A DNA stretch of 64,000 bases from Paenibacillus amylolyticus (GTDB lineage Bacteria; Bacillota; Bacilli; Paenibacillales; Paenibacillaceae). Within the stretch, counting starts at the first letter, position 1. Each line of letters opens with the position of its first letter. Location of the stretch: assembly GCF_001570725.1 (NCBI RefSeq), contig NZ_BCNV01000001.1, positions 3,534,001-3,598,000 on the forward strand, written 5' to 3'. The translations under genes and the position numbers were made by a program. Positions 1-7,749 of this stretch are shown piece by piece. Under the pieces are notes generated by a model, which had not been told where the DNA came from, searched no databases, and saw nothing but the letters and a program-made list of their open reading frames with translations.

Positions 1-449
1 TCATCTCCACTCAGTGGAGCAAAAGCAAGAACTACCGCCTGTTTCTTGACAGCCTTCACCAGTTTCTTACGCTCATCCAGCTTGTCCCCTTGGGCCAGGA
101 AAACAATCGTACTGTACTCTGCCGGATTTTCCATATATGTAAGCAGACGATCAACCTGGTGTTCAATCTTGGATTCTTTACCTGCGGTAAACAGACTAGC
201 ATCCCTTACAATAATCAATTTGCGCGGAACTAGAAAAGGTACAGTCTCCGCTTCTTCAATAACGACCTCCACAGCCGTTTCAGACAAATCATATGGAATA
301 ATCGCAAAATCACGATGTTCTTCTTCAATAACCTGTTCCTTTAACATATCCGTAAACTGCTGTATCTGATACTTTTCCGTTCCATACAGCACATAGATCG
401 GAGCCGGTTCTCCACTACGTATTGCCTTTGTTGCACTCTTTACATCCAT
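1..449 (-). CDS. holA: DNA polymerase III delta subunit HolA, N-terminal part (gene leaves the window)
   Basis: The minus-strand frame opens at an ATG at 449 behind an AAGGAGG ribosome binding site and stays open to base 1, so only about the first 150 codons are present. The translation contains YVLYGTEKYQIQQF near the N-terminus and VEVVIEEAETVPFLVPRKLI further on, typical of the delta subunit that opens the beta sliding clamp within the clamp loader. The position agrees with Bacillus, where holA follows comEC; here comEC is split, and its 3' fragment ends about 3.5 kb upstream. The plus-strand frame across this stretch is an antisense shadow. Confidence 0.93.
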   Translation of the reverse strand, partial: MDVKSATKAIRSGEPAPIYVLYGTEKYQIQQFTDMLKEQVIEEEHRDFAIIPYDLSETAVEVVIEEAETVPFLVPRKLIIVRDASLFTAGKESKIEHQVDRLLTYMENPAEYSTIVFLAQGDKLDERKKLVKAVKKQAVVLAFAPLSGD

Positions 450-503
450 TCACGGTGCCTCCTTATCCCTCTTATCCTACCAGAAAAAACGCAAGACAAC
501 AAA

Positions 504-537
504 GGGACCTTACATCCAGTTTACGGATGAAGGTCCC
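504..537 (-). terminator. hairpin between the anti-sigma gene and holA
   Basis: An almost perfect 13-14 bp inverted repeat (GGGACCTTCATCC / GGATGTAAGGTCCC on the minus strand) with a loop of about 7 nt is followed by TTTGTTGTCTTG. It lies downstream of the anti-sigma gene and upstream of holA and would separate the two units. The T-tract is interrupted, so efficiency is uncertain. Confidence 0.55.
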
Positions 538-705
538 CTGTCCTACATCTATATAAACGCAGACACCAGCAGTTCTAGAAAAAGCCGGTGCGCGGTCATA
601 CGACGTCAGTTGTTTGAACTGAGATAGGACGTTTTGTTACTTCCAATATATGCTTGTCATACTGAAAATGTTCTTTCATTTAGTGGCGTTGAATCCCAAT
701 TCCAC

Positions 706-1992
706 TTATTTCGCAGAAGCTCCACCTGAAACAGAAGTTACATTAAACGAGTTCTTCGCCGTTGTTCCGTCCTTGTCCGTTTCGTAGTTGAATAGGGTAC
801 CATCCTTCGACCAACTTGCTGACTTCAGCGTCCCCTCTATACTACGTTGCTCAACCAGATTAAGAACATCCGGTTCATTGGCAGGTTTGGAGTATATGCT
901 GATTTGATCACCAAGAAGCATAACTACATAGGAGCCGTCAGGTGAATTCCATTCTTTTGGTGCTGCCGTTGTAGCCATTCCTTGATCCGGTCCTGCCAAT
1001 CCTTTGTTTCCTCCAGAGGTATCTGCACCTGTACCGGAATCAGTGGCAGCATTGCCTTCAACCGGAGCATCTTCATTTGTGTTCGGAGCTGTATCTTGAG
1101 AAGCGAAGGATTTCGCATCTCCATTTTCTGGTTCGGTTGTTCCATCCTCTTCACCATCTGTAGAAGATGTAGGAGCACTGCCTGATTCTTGATTTCTCTG
1201 CTCAGCGTCTTGGCTCTGACCCTGACTCTTCTGACTATCGGTCGAAGGAGAACTGGATGAATTATCCTGAGTTCCTTTATTCGGAGCAGGCGTCGATTCG
1301 GTAGCCGGTTGTTGAGGTGTCGGATCTGTCTGAACTTCAGGCTCCTGCACCTGATCTCCACCATTCTCTTCAGGCATTGTTTCAGATCCCAGGTTATCTC
1401 CTTCCGATGAGGAAGCATTTGAATCATCCACAAATACATCGTTGCTGCTTGGTTGGGATGAAGTTGAAGGATCATAATTCTCAATATTTTTGCTCAATGC
1501 ATTCTGATCCACATTACCGCTCTCTTGAGTAGCTCCAGAGCTCAGCAACATAGAATCGGCATTCTCAATCTGTTCAGGCTCATATCCCCAGATGGCGAAT
1601 CCCAATACAACTGCCGCAGCCGCTGCCCCCATGGACATTCGTCCTGCCATCGAGTTAAGCCATTTTTGTTTCTGCTTCGTTTTCCGCTCACTTGAACGTT
1701 GTAAATTCTCAAATGCAGCGGGGACAGGATTCATTTCCTGTATGGTGCTACTTTGCTCCCTACGCGCTTCGTCTATAGCATCAAGCTGTGGCATAATCGC
1801 ATCAACCAGACTAAACTTCGGGCTTACTTGCGGTAATTCTTCCAGTTCTCTGGAAAGAGCTCTGAGTAAACTAAAATTCTCGGCGCACTCCGGACACTTG
1901 GCCACATGCTGTAGCATCTGCGCGGTTTCCGCTTCGCCCAGATCATGATCCAGATAGCGGTGCATCCATTCCACCACCTCTTCGCATTTCAT
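706..1992 (-). CDS. Anti-sigma factor with N-terminal zinc-finger (zf-HC2) domain and long extracellular region
   Basis: 428 residues. The first 45 residues carry the zinc-binding anti-sigma signature (MKCEEVVEWMHRYLDHDL, then HVAKCPEC), expected to hold an ECF sigma factor at the membrane. A single hydrophobic segment follows at about residues 115-135 (MGAAAAAVVLGFAIWGY). The remaining ~290 residues are a Ser/Thr/Gln/Pro/Asp-rich linker of low complexity ending in a short folded part that contains SYVVMLLGDQISIYSK. The start codon overlaps the sigma-factor stop by 4 nt (ATGA), so the two are translationally coupled. The presumed job is to release the sigma factor on envelope stress by proteolysis; the signal cannot be read from the sequence. 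Confidence 0.85.
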   Translation of the reverse strand: MKCEEVVEWMHRYLDHDLGEAETAQMLQHVAKCPECAENFSLLRALSRELEELPQVSPKFSLVDAIMPQLDAIDEARREQSSTIQEMNPVPAAFENLQRSSERKTKQKQKWLNSMAGRMSMGAAAAAVVLGFAIWGYEPEQIENADSMLLSSGATQESGNVDQNALSKNIENYDPSTSSQPSSNDVFVDDSNASSSEGDNLGSETMPEENGGDQVQEPEVQTDPTPQQPATESTPAPNKGTQDNSSSSPSTDSQKSQGQSQDAEQRNQESGSAPTSSTDGEEDGTTEPENGDAKSFASQDTAPNTNEDAPVEGNAATDSGTGADTSGGNKGLAGPDQGMATTAAPKEWNSPDGSYVVMLLGDQISIYSKPANEPDVLNLVEQRSIEGTLKSASWSKDGTLFNYETDKDGTTAKNSFNVTSVSGGASAK

Positions 1993-2537
1993 CCTGTCAC
2001 ACCACCTTTCTGATATTCCTGTAGTAGATTCTGTAATTGCTGTCTGGCTCTAAATAAATAAGATTTCACCGTATTCAACGGAAGATCGAGACAATCCGCA
2101 ATTTCATTGTAGGATAAGTCCTGCAAATATCTTAGAACAATAACGGTACGATGATGCTCGGGAAGCTTGTTGATTGCATCCTGAATGTCTTGGGCCACGT
2201 ATGTAGACATGACCTCGTACTCCACATCCTGATTATCCTGAAAAACCATGTCATGTTCGTCAATGGAGACGGACGGCTTGGTTCTTCTGAATTTATCAAT
2301 ACAGATGTTCGTGACGATGCGTTGTACCCATGTTTTGAATTGGGCCTTTTCTTCGTATGAATTGATTTTGGTGTAAATTCGGATCAACGCTTCCTGAGCA
2401 GCATCCAAAGCGTCCTGTTCATTATTTAGAATGTAATATGCGGTCCGATAGACGTGTTGTTCAATCTCCCGCAATAGGGTAATTAGAGCGTCGCGATCGC
2501 CCGATTGAGCGGCTCTGATGAGTTCCGGCTCTACCAC
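1989..2537 (-). CDS. ECF-family RNA polymerase sigma factor
   Basis: 182 residues. Region 2 (ALDAAQEALIRIYTKINSYE ... FKTWVQRIVTNICIDKFRR) and region 4 (LPEHHRTVIVLRYLQDLSYNEIADCLDLPLNTVKSYLFRARQQL) are both complete, as in SigW/SigX/SigV-type factors. Translation probably starts at GTG 2537 behind a GGGGGAT ribosome binding site. The gene overlaps the anti-sigma gene by 4 nt. A TGCAAC-17-CGTC element just upstream resembles an ECF promoter, so the pair is probably autoregulated. I cannot assign it to a named Bacillus sigma factor. Confidence 0.92.
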   Translation of the reverse strand: MVEPELIRAAQSGDRDALITLLREIEQHVYRTAYYILNNEQDALDAAQEALIRIYTKINSYEEKAQFKTWVQRIVTNICIDKFRRTKPSVSIDEHDMVFQDNQDVEYEVMSTYVAQDIQDAINKLPEHHRTVIVLRYLQDLSYNEIADCLDLPLNTVKSYLFRARQQLQNLLQEYQKGGVTG

Positions 2538-2567
2538 AAAGGATCCCCCTCTCCCTGCAACCTTACA

Positions 2568-2594
2568 GACGTGATCATCAATAAAATTGTTGCA
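2568..2594 (-). promoter_or_regulatory. Predicted ECF-type promoter of the sigma/anti-sigma pair
   Basis: On the minus strand TGCAAC (2594-2589) is followed after 17 nt by CGTC (2571-2568), 31 nt before the GTG start. The -35 AAC core and -10 CGTC match the general form of Bacillus ECF promoters, which usually autoregulate. Motif match only. Confidence 0.5.
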
Positions 2595-2889
2595 AAGTTA
2601 AGTATTTTTTTAATTTGCCATAACAAAATAACGGCGTATGTATTAGGGCCGCTGAAATCTTCTCTTAGAATAACAGAAATCGCATAACGAGTCACCAAAC
2701 GAGTCTAAAAGGGATTCCATTACTTACACGACTCAATTCAAATGCAATGGCATACATTATAGCTAACCACTTATTTGGTCCTCAAAATAAAAAAAAGTCG
2801 AAATTTGTCCAAATTTAAGCTATTTTTAATGCAATTTTCATGAAAATAGTGTATTGTAAATTTACATTCATAAACACGAGGTGATGAGC

Positions 2890-3192
2890 ATGCCAGCTCT
2901 TGCGAAAATTCAAGCTTTAAAAGAACAAATGCCCAAAGAATACCAAAGCATTTCCCACTTTGTGGAACACGCATTGGAGTCCATCGATACTCTGGTCGAG
3001 GAACATCGGAAGTACGTAGCTGCACAGGCATTATACGGCGATAAAATCGTTGGATCGGAAGAACGCTTGTACAGAGAAACCGTACTTGATGTCAGAGCAC
3101 AGTTGTTGATGACTCTTGAGAAAACAGTAGAAGATCTGTTGCACAAAGGCGACAAACACTGGAACAAACACTTTAAGGATGGCGTGGAGTAG
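2890..3192 (+). CDS. Small hypothetical protein (100 aa)
   Basis: I do not recognise the family. The chosen start, ATG 2890, has GAGGTG at about 7 nt spacing; GTG 2881 and ATG 2884 overlap that site. The product is about 100 residues, hydrophilic and mostly helical, rich in Glu/Lys/His, with no membrane segment or cysteines (MPALAKIQALKEQMPKEYQ ... HWNKHFKDGVE). It is monocistronic: its own terminator follows, and the divergent sigma-factor operon lies upstream. It belongs to the core chromosome between holA and comEC. Confidence 0.75.
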   Translation: MPALAKIQALKEQMPKEYQSISHFVEHALESIDTLVEEHRKYVAAQALYGDKIVGSEERLYRETVLDVRAQLLMTLEKTVEDLLHKGDKHWNKHFKDGVE

Positions 3193-3224
3193 TTCTTATA
3201 TTTCTTCTACACTTTGAAAAAATG

Positions 3225-3279
3225 GCCCGTTTTCCGATATTCTCCCTTCTGGAGTGTAACGGAAAGCGGGCTTTTTTTT
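3225..3279 (+). terminator. Rho-independent terminator of the 100-aa gene
   Basis: GCCCGTTTTCCG pairs with CGGAAAGCGGGC (one G-T pair), with an inner CTCC/GGAG pairing, followed by eight T residues. Confidence 0.88.
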
Positions 3280-3445
3280 GCTGTGCTGTATTTTGCAATC
3301 AAATGAAGTGAGGAATCCCTGTCATCTCGATCAGAATAAAAATTGTTTTACTTATTTTCCTCCAACCTCTGTATGTTAAACTATATCAACTACCTTAACC
3401 TATCTTTTGTTAATATAGTTATTCAAGATGGAGGTCAATATTCAA

Positions 3446-3898
3446 ATGACAAACACCCATAGAATCAATAGGCCGCGCGGAAAAATACTTGCAGCTTTAT
3501 TAACTGCAATTGTAATTTCACTTGTAATGGGGATATATCACTACGTTCCCTTGGATGAAAGAATAGAGAATACTCACTATTATTCATTCGGGTATAAATT
3601 TACGGTTGGCTTATTGATTAACCTCGCTATTTTACTTTTCTTAATTACACCACTTTCTATATTGGTTGATGGGTTACTTTTATACAGAAAAAAGGATAAT
3701 ACGCATATGAGATTGCTCGTTGCTATTGCCGCATATGCTCTATTAGGTTTCATAGGTGGAATCATCTACTCGATATTTACACGTAACTTCAATACTTTTT
3801 CCGCTCAGACTATCCACATTGTTGTATGTTCTCTTGTCTTTTTAACTTCCCAGTTGGTATTAAATCGGAGTTTTCTTCACTCATCTTCACACCGATAA
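3446..3898 (+). CDS. Hypothetical four-helix membrane protein
   Basis: About 150 residues from ATG 3446, which has GGAGGT 10 nt upstream; ATG 3428 lies before that site. Four hydrophobic segments are visible: AALLTAIVISLVMGIYHYV, a second around LLINLAILLFLITPLSILV, a third around LLVAIAAYALLGFIGGIIYS and a fourth around IHIVVCSLVFLTSQLVL. No catalytic motif is visible and I cannot name a family. The gene converges on the 3' end of comEC with a 15-nt gap, and lies outside the mobile element. Confidence 0.7.
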   Translation: MTNTHRINRPRGKILAALLTAIVISLVMGIYHYVPLDERIENTHYYSFGYKFTVGLLINLAILLFLITPLSILVDGLLLYRKKDNTHMRLLVAIAAYALLGFIGGIIYSIFTRNFNTFSAQTIHIVVCSLVFLTSQLVLNRSFLHSSSHR

Positions 3899-3913
3899 AT
3901 AGATCGCGTGCCG

Positions 3914-4141
3914 TCACTCAACTCCAAACAACTTGTATCGAACATCAATCTTCCCATCTTTCACTCTCATCTGGACCTCACCCATCTGATCCGTCCGATA
4001 AATATCTGACCCGGTAGCTTCCAGACGTTCCATCACTCCTGGATTGGGATGCCCATATGTATTGTTAACTCCTGCAGATATCACAGCGGTTTTGGCATTC
4101 CAGTATTGGAGCCAGGCTTCGGTTGATGATGTTTTACTCCC
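3914..4141 (-). pseudogene. comEC: comEC 3' fragment (last 75 codons), severed by the mobile element
   Basis: Read on the minus strand from 4141, the open frame begins GSKTSSTEAWLQYW and continues through VISAGVNNTYGHPNPGVMERL to a TGA at 3914-3916. This is the end of the ComEC metallo-beta-lactamase domain: the GSK that normally follows the conserved AHH, then the N-x-YGHP motif. It has no start codon or ribosome binding site. The upstream ORF at 33545-36235 stops being ComEC-like exactly at ...KVAHH, so the two parts join in frame (GCT CAT CAT GGG AGT AAA) once 4141-33588 is removed. It is cut by insertion, not decayed. Confidence 0.95.
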
Positions 4142-4243
4142 GTGGTTTATATTGTCTTGTCAATACTTCACTATAATCTACCCCTTACCAGTTCAATACT
4201 TTTTATAGTGCTACTTCTAAAGCAACAAAATATGTACACTATT
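4142..4243. repeat. Left end of the element: terminal TTATATT and three CACTAT motifs
   Basis: The terminal 7-mer TTATATT (4147-4153) is followed by CACTAT at 4169-4174, ATAGTG (the inverted form) at 4206-4211 and CACTAT at 4238-4243. The first two lie beside CAATACTT copies. The same hexamer recurs at the other end, which suggests recombinase-binding (arm-type) sites. From there to 4339 I see nothing else. Confidence 0.55.
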
Positions 4244-4339
4244 TCAAGCTATAATAAATAAGGTATGTTAGTGATTCTATAGTTATAAAATCATTCTCAG
4301 TGACTAGAAAACTAGATTTTTAGGGACTCACAAATAAAA

Positions 4340-4390
4340 ATACAGAAAGACCCTCTATAGATGATTTAATATAAAGGCATCTTTCTGTAT
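4340..4390 (-). terminator. Terminator of the ptuA-ptuB operon
   Basis: On the minus strand ATACAGAAAGA... pairs with ...TCTTTCTGTAT across a loop of about 29 nt, followed by TTTTTATTTG. It starts 6 nt after the ptuB stop codon. Confidence 0.7.
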
Positions 4391-4395
4391 ACTTT

Positions 4396-5271
4396 TTATA
4401 TAAGGTATTCCTTCAACAGTCTATTAAAACTACGAAGATGTACGTTGACTACAATACCATGAATCTGCTGCGAGAGCTTGATACTTGCTGATTTCCAAGA
4501 ATTTTTACGAGAACTCAAACAACTATCTGCAGTTTCAGTTAGATGCAGTCGTACCGCTTCTGCCCCACCCAAATCGAACAACCTTCCAATCTGGTAAGAA
4601 ATATCTGAAATTTCAGAGGCAGCCTCAGAACTATACAAATTATTTAATTCATACAGTTCAAAATGGTACTTCACCCGTTTTTCCATAAGTTTGGTTGCAT
4701 TGTCAGGAGATCGTATAAAAAAAATTAACGACACTGGATCCGTGTGAATAACCTCTGCAAATAGCCACTGATCTCCATCAATGTTATCAAAATAAGGATG
4801 TAGGGTTTCTTGTTCACTATTAATTGGATTCACTGAACCCTTAATTTTATTACAATCACTACATGCAGGCACTAAATTATTTGGGGCAATAGCCAAAGAT
4901 GGATGTTTAGTTTTTGCCAAATAATGATCCAAAGTTTTAATAGGCAACTGCCCACATAATGGACATTTATCAATACCTTTAGGATATCTTAATGTCATAT
5001 AAAACTCTCTACCAGGACTATCTTTTTTAGCCAGCCTACCATCATAAACCTTAATCATTTCATCTTTAGTAATATCACCATTAACATGGGACTTCTCTGC
5101 AATTTCGTGTAGTTTTGCATTACTTGCTTTGAGATCAAATTCGTTTGAATCTATAATGATCTCTGGCAAGCATCTCTCTAATCTTCTTTTCAATGATTTA
5201 TCTTTCACCTTACTAATGGTTTGAATAAAAACATCTTCTACTTTGATTGATGGCTTAGGGAGGGAACGCAT
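4396..5271 (-). CDS. ptuB: HNH endonuclease, Septu PtuB-like
   Basis: 291 residues from ATG 5271, which has AGGAGG at 10-nt spacing; the longer TTG start overlaps that site. The middle carries a treble-clef HNH core: CPLCGQ, then LDHYLAK with the catalytic His, then NNLVPACSDCNKIKG with the second CxxC pair, followed by HPYFD. In Septu defence PtuB is the nuclease activated with the PtuA ATPase to cleave nucleic acid during phage infection. It starts 4 nt after the ptuA stop, as expected for such a pair. The C-terminal ~120 residues show no motif I recognise. The Septu call rests on domain pairing and order; another ATPase/HNH defence family is possible. Confidence 0.78.
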   Translation of the reverse strand: MRSLPKPSIKVEDVFIQTISKVKDKSLKRRLERCLPEIIIDSNEFDLKASNAKLHEIAEKSHVNGDITKDEMIKVYDGRLAKKDSPGREFYMTLRYPKGIDKCPLCGQLPIKTLDHYLAKTKHPSLAIAPNNLVPACSDCNKIKGSVNPINSEQETLHPYFDNIDGDQWLFAEVIHTDPVSLIFFIRSPDNATKLMEKRVKYHFELYELNNLYSSEAASEISDISYQIGRLFDLGGAEAVRLHLTETADSCLSSRKNSWKSASIKLSQQIHGIVVNVHLRSFNRLLKEYLI

Positions 5272-5275
5272 ATAC

Positions 5276-6850
5276 TTATTCCTCCTCTTTTTCAATAGAA
5301 GCTACAAGTCCTCGTACAATTGCACGTGCCTCTATTCCCAACTCATTATTAAAATGTTCCAGTATCGAAACATAGTCACTATGTTCTTTAACTGCTTCAG
5401 TTAACATCTTGTAGAATCCTGAGTAAAATACCTCTAGTTCGAAAATTTCTCTCGTTAATGCACCAATCCCTTCACCAAAAGTCTCAATATCAGTACGGCT
5501 GGACCATTGAGTTTTTCCTTGTCTGCGAAGCTTCCAAACACAACTACGTGGTACTTCTTGCAGAATAACTGGGGAATGCGTCGCAATGATCGCTACCGCA
5601 TTTCTCCGAGTCAATAGATCGGATAAAGCCCTAACAAATGCCGAAAGTAAGGGGGGGTGTAAATGAGCTTCGGGTTCGTCTAATAGAACTATAGTTCTTT
5701 CTTCTACCGTCTCAACTAGTCTAGTTAGAGTGAGTAACACAATTTTGTGTCCAGAGCTTAACCGATGGAAAAACTTTTGGGCTCTAGATTTTAATTTTTT
5801 TTCCTCGTCTGTACCCTGATCCATTAAATCTGTTTCATCTAATTCTGTTTGACTTCCATCTTCGTTTTCAGACTGTAGAATACTTGGAACATCTGACTCC
5901 ATGAAGATTGGATCGGATGAAAGCATCTCTACTGCTCTGAGCCATCTAGTTGTTTTACTACTCCTGACTATAGCATTTAAGCTATTTGCAAATTCATATT
6001 TCAAGTTATCTGGACTTTTAGGAGGTTTCTTAAATTGTTTTAAGCCGATATAAGAGTACGGGGTACCTTCTAACTTATTTCTACGTTCTGGAAGTGGCTC
6101 TGCTGGATCAAACGCGCTGAATGATACCGAAACTACGTTTGCGAATAAATTCTCAGAGGTTATTTCTTCAGAAATAGGACTAAAATACCCAACTTTTGAA
6201 GGATTTTTTTTATCTATTAAAGAATCAATCATATTATTCATTAAGAAAGTTTTCCCAACAGCATTTCGACCAATTAAGATATGAATATTGGTTGGAGGGT
6301 TTGATTTAGGCCCTACTTCAAAAGTCAATTCGAGACGCTCAGTGTTTGTATAATATGGGCCAACATATTTAAACTCATACGGAGTGAGTCTTGCATCTCC
6401 TTTAGCCAATCGACGATATTGTCCTAGTACTGAAGTTCTTTGCACACTTCTCATTAAAGATTGTCCAGTAACTCTTTGTGACATCGCTCTCTCATATGCA
6501 GATGACAATAGAGCCATGTCATTTAATGATTTTAGAATACCTTCCCGAATATCATCTCCAAGATTATTTAGATATTCGTAGTAAGATACATCTTGTCCTA
6601 CTGAGAAAAATTCATCGTTTAATTGATCAAATTCCTCTGGTAAGTCAGGCCTTTTTTGACCTCTAGACATATTAACTTGACCAATTTTTAGACTGCCGAT
6701 ATATTCAACCTCACCAGAATGATTAACATATCGTAAAGAATACATAGTCTTGAATTCAAACCAGTCATTCCATTCGTCTTCCACAAGATAAAACTGGTTT
6801 ATTGGATTCGCTCGTATATGTCCTCCATTCCCAACAACTTTCACCAACAC
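5276..6850 (-). CDS. ptuA: AAA/ABC-type ATPase, Septu PtuA-like
   Basis: 524 residues, starting at GTG 6850 with GGAGG 8 nt upstream. Walker A is GRNAVGKT (about residue 195), the signature-like stretch is LSSGHK, Walker B is TIVLLDEPEAHLHP, and the switch histidine lies in IATHSPVILQEVP. This is the arrangement of SMC-like AAA_21/AAA_15 ATPases in defence systems. The N-terminal ~170 residues before the ATPase core are of unknown role. It is followed after 4 nt by the HNH gene; together they look like Septu PtuA/PtuB, where the ATPase is thought to sense infection and control the nuclease. No TOPRIM domain is visible, unlike GajA further along the element. Confidence 0.78.
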   Translation of the reverse strand: MLVKVVGNGGHIRANPINQFYLVEDEWNDWFEFKTMYSLRYVNHSGEVEYIGSLKIGQVNMSRGQKRPDLPEEFDQLNDEFFSVGQDVSYYEYLNNLGDDIREGILKSLNDMALLSSAYERAMSQRVTGQSLMRSVQRTSVLGQYRRLAKGDARLTPYEFKYVGPYYTNTERLELTFEVGPKSNPPTNIHILIGRNAVGKTFLMNNMIDSLIDKKNPSKVGYFSPISEEITSENLFANVVSVSFSAFDPAEPLPERRNKLEGTPYSYIGLKQFKKPPKSPDNLKYEFANSLNAIVRSSKTTRWLRAVEMLSSDPIFMESDVPSILQSENEDGSQTELDETDLMDQGTDEEKKLKSRAQKFFHRLSSGHKIVLLTLTRLVETVEERTIVLLDEPEAHLHPPLLSAFVRALSDLLTRRNAVAIIATHSPVILQEVPRSCVWKLRRQGKTQWSSRTDIETFGEGIGALTREIFELEVFYSGFYKMLTEAVKEHSDYVSILEHFNNELGIEARAIVRGLVASIEKEEE

Positions 6851-7289
6851 TATAGCAGCCTCCCCTGAAAATCTCCATTTCTATAACATAGAATCCAGTT
6901 TATTTTTTATATCGACATCTGAGAATAAAAACTAAATAGGTATTATCTTAAATTGAAATAATTATCTTACCAACGACCGTTTTAATTGATATACGTTCCT
7001 ACTGCTCATCTTTCCGTTTAAGGAATAATTGAAAAGACAGCTCAAAGCAACTGATATATACAACTCTACTAAGACACTAAAGATTTTTGAAAGCACATCT
7101 TGTTAAGATGCCCTTGTCATATAACACATGGTTTTTACTCGAGTGCTTCTTCACCATCAATTATAGTATGTATTAATTACTTTTAGAGTTGATCACTCTT
7201 CAGAACTACAAAGTAACTTATCTTTAGCGTCTTCTCTCCTCCCGGTTTCCACAAGGATACATGTATCTAACTTGCTAAGTGTGGAAAAC
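6851..7289. other. Intergenic stretch upstream of ptuA
   Basis: A+T-rich, with stops in all frames. It presumably carries the ptuA promoter on the minus strand. I see no gene or strong repeat in it. Confidence 0.5.
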
Positions 7290-7313
7290 AAAAAAGCCAC
7301 TAGGAATAGTGAC
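7290..7313 (-). terminator. Terminator after the decayed gene downstream of the DGQHR operon
   Basis: On the minus strand AGTCACTA-TTCC-TAGTGGCT (8 bp, one G-T pair) is followed directly by TTTTTTG. It marks the end of a transcription unit reading from the 8781-9173 and 7750-8754 genes. Confidence 0.75.
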
Positions 7314-7334
7314 TATCTATGAGATACTATAAAA

Positions 7335-7705
7335 TTATATTATAATTATTTCATTAAATTTCGAATACCGCTTGTTAGCAGCTAGGATGTAAGCATCTAC
7401 TTTTTTAACAGCATCAAAATACATCAGACTCAGCGTTAGTTTCAATTCTTTGTTCAGCTCGCTGCAGATTTTGTTAATAACTCAATAAGCGTATATAAAT
7501 TCTGGAAGGTCACGTTACTACCAGAGCTGCGTCTCCCAGTTTATGTCCTTATAAGTGAATCATACTGTCACTTTCCGTGTTGCGAGCACTATATTTATCT
7601 GTATAAAGACTTAAATATGTGGTCTGGGTTTCTCATGAAGCAATCCACTATTGCCCCAATAGCTGGGCTGTACTTCACTGTTAATGTAGCTTCCACGCCA
7701 ACCAT
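7335..7705 (-). pseudogene. Remains of a third gene in the DGQHR operon (decayed)
   Basis: Two short minus-strand frames look protein-like but do not join. One starts at ATG 7705 behind CGGAG, reads MVGVEATLTVKYSPAIGAI and on for 36 codons, and stops at 7595. The other is open from about 7486 and contains ELKLTLSLMYFDAVKKVDAY, ending at a TAA at 7335. Several stops and frame changes separate them, and a good terminator follows. I read this as a degraded small gene transcribed after the DGQHR gene. The product family is unknown. The first frame could instead be an intact 36-residue peptide. Confidence 0.4.
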
Positions 7706-7749
7706 GGTTTTCTCCGTTCATTTCCGTGTAAATCTAATCAGGTGGAGAC

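Noticed and set aside
46-369. 107-codon plus-strand frame at the window start
   Set aside because: Antisense to the holA coding region, which has clear family motifs and a ribosome binding site.
924-1484. 186-codon second minus-strand frame inside the anti-sigma gene
   Set aside because: An alternative frame of the low-complexity linker; Arg/Leu/Met-rich with no independent start signal.
3446-3898. Inclusion of the four-helix membrane protein in the mobile element
   Set aside because: The reconstructed comEC frame shows that the element begins at 4141-4147, after the comEC 3' end, so this gene is chromosomal.
4396-6850. ATPase/HNH pair as part of a retron
   Set aside because: Some retrons carry ptuAB-like effectors, but I see no reverse transcriptase gene or msr/msd-like structure nearby.
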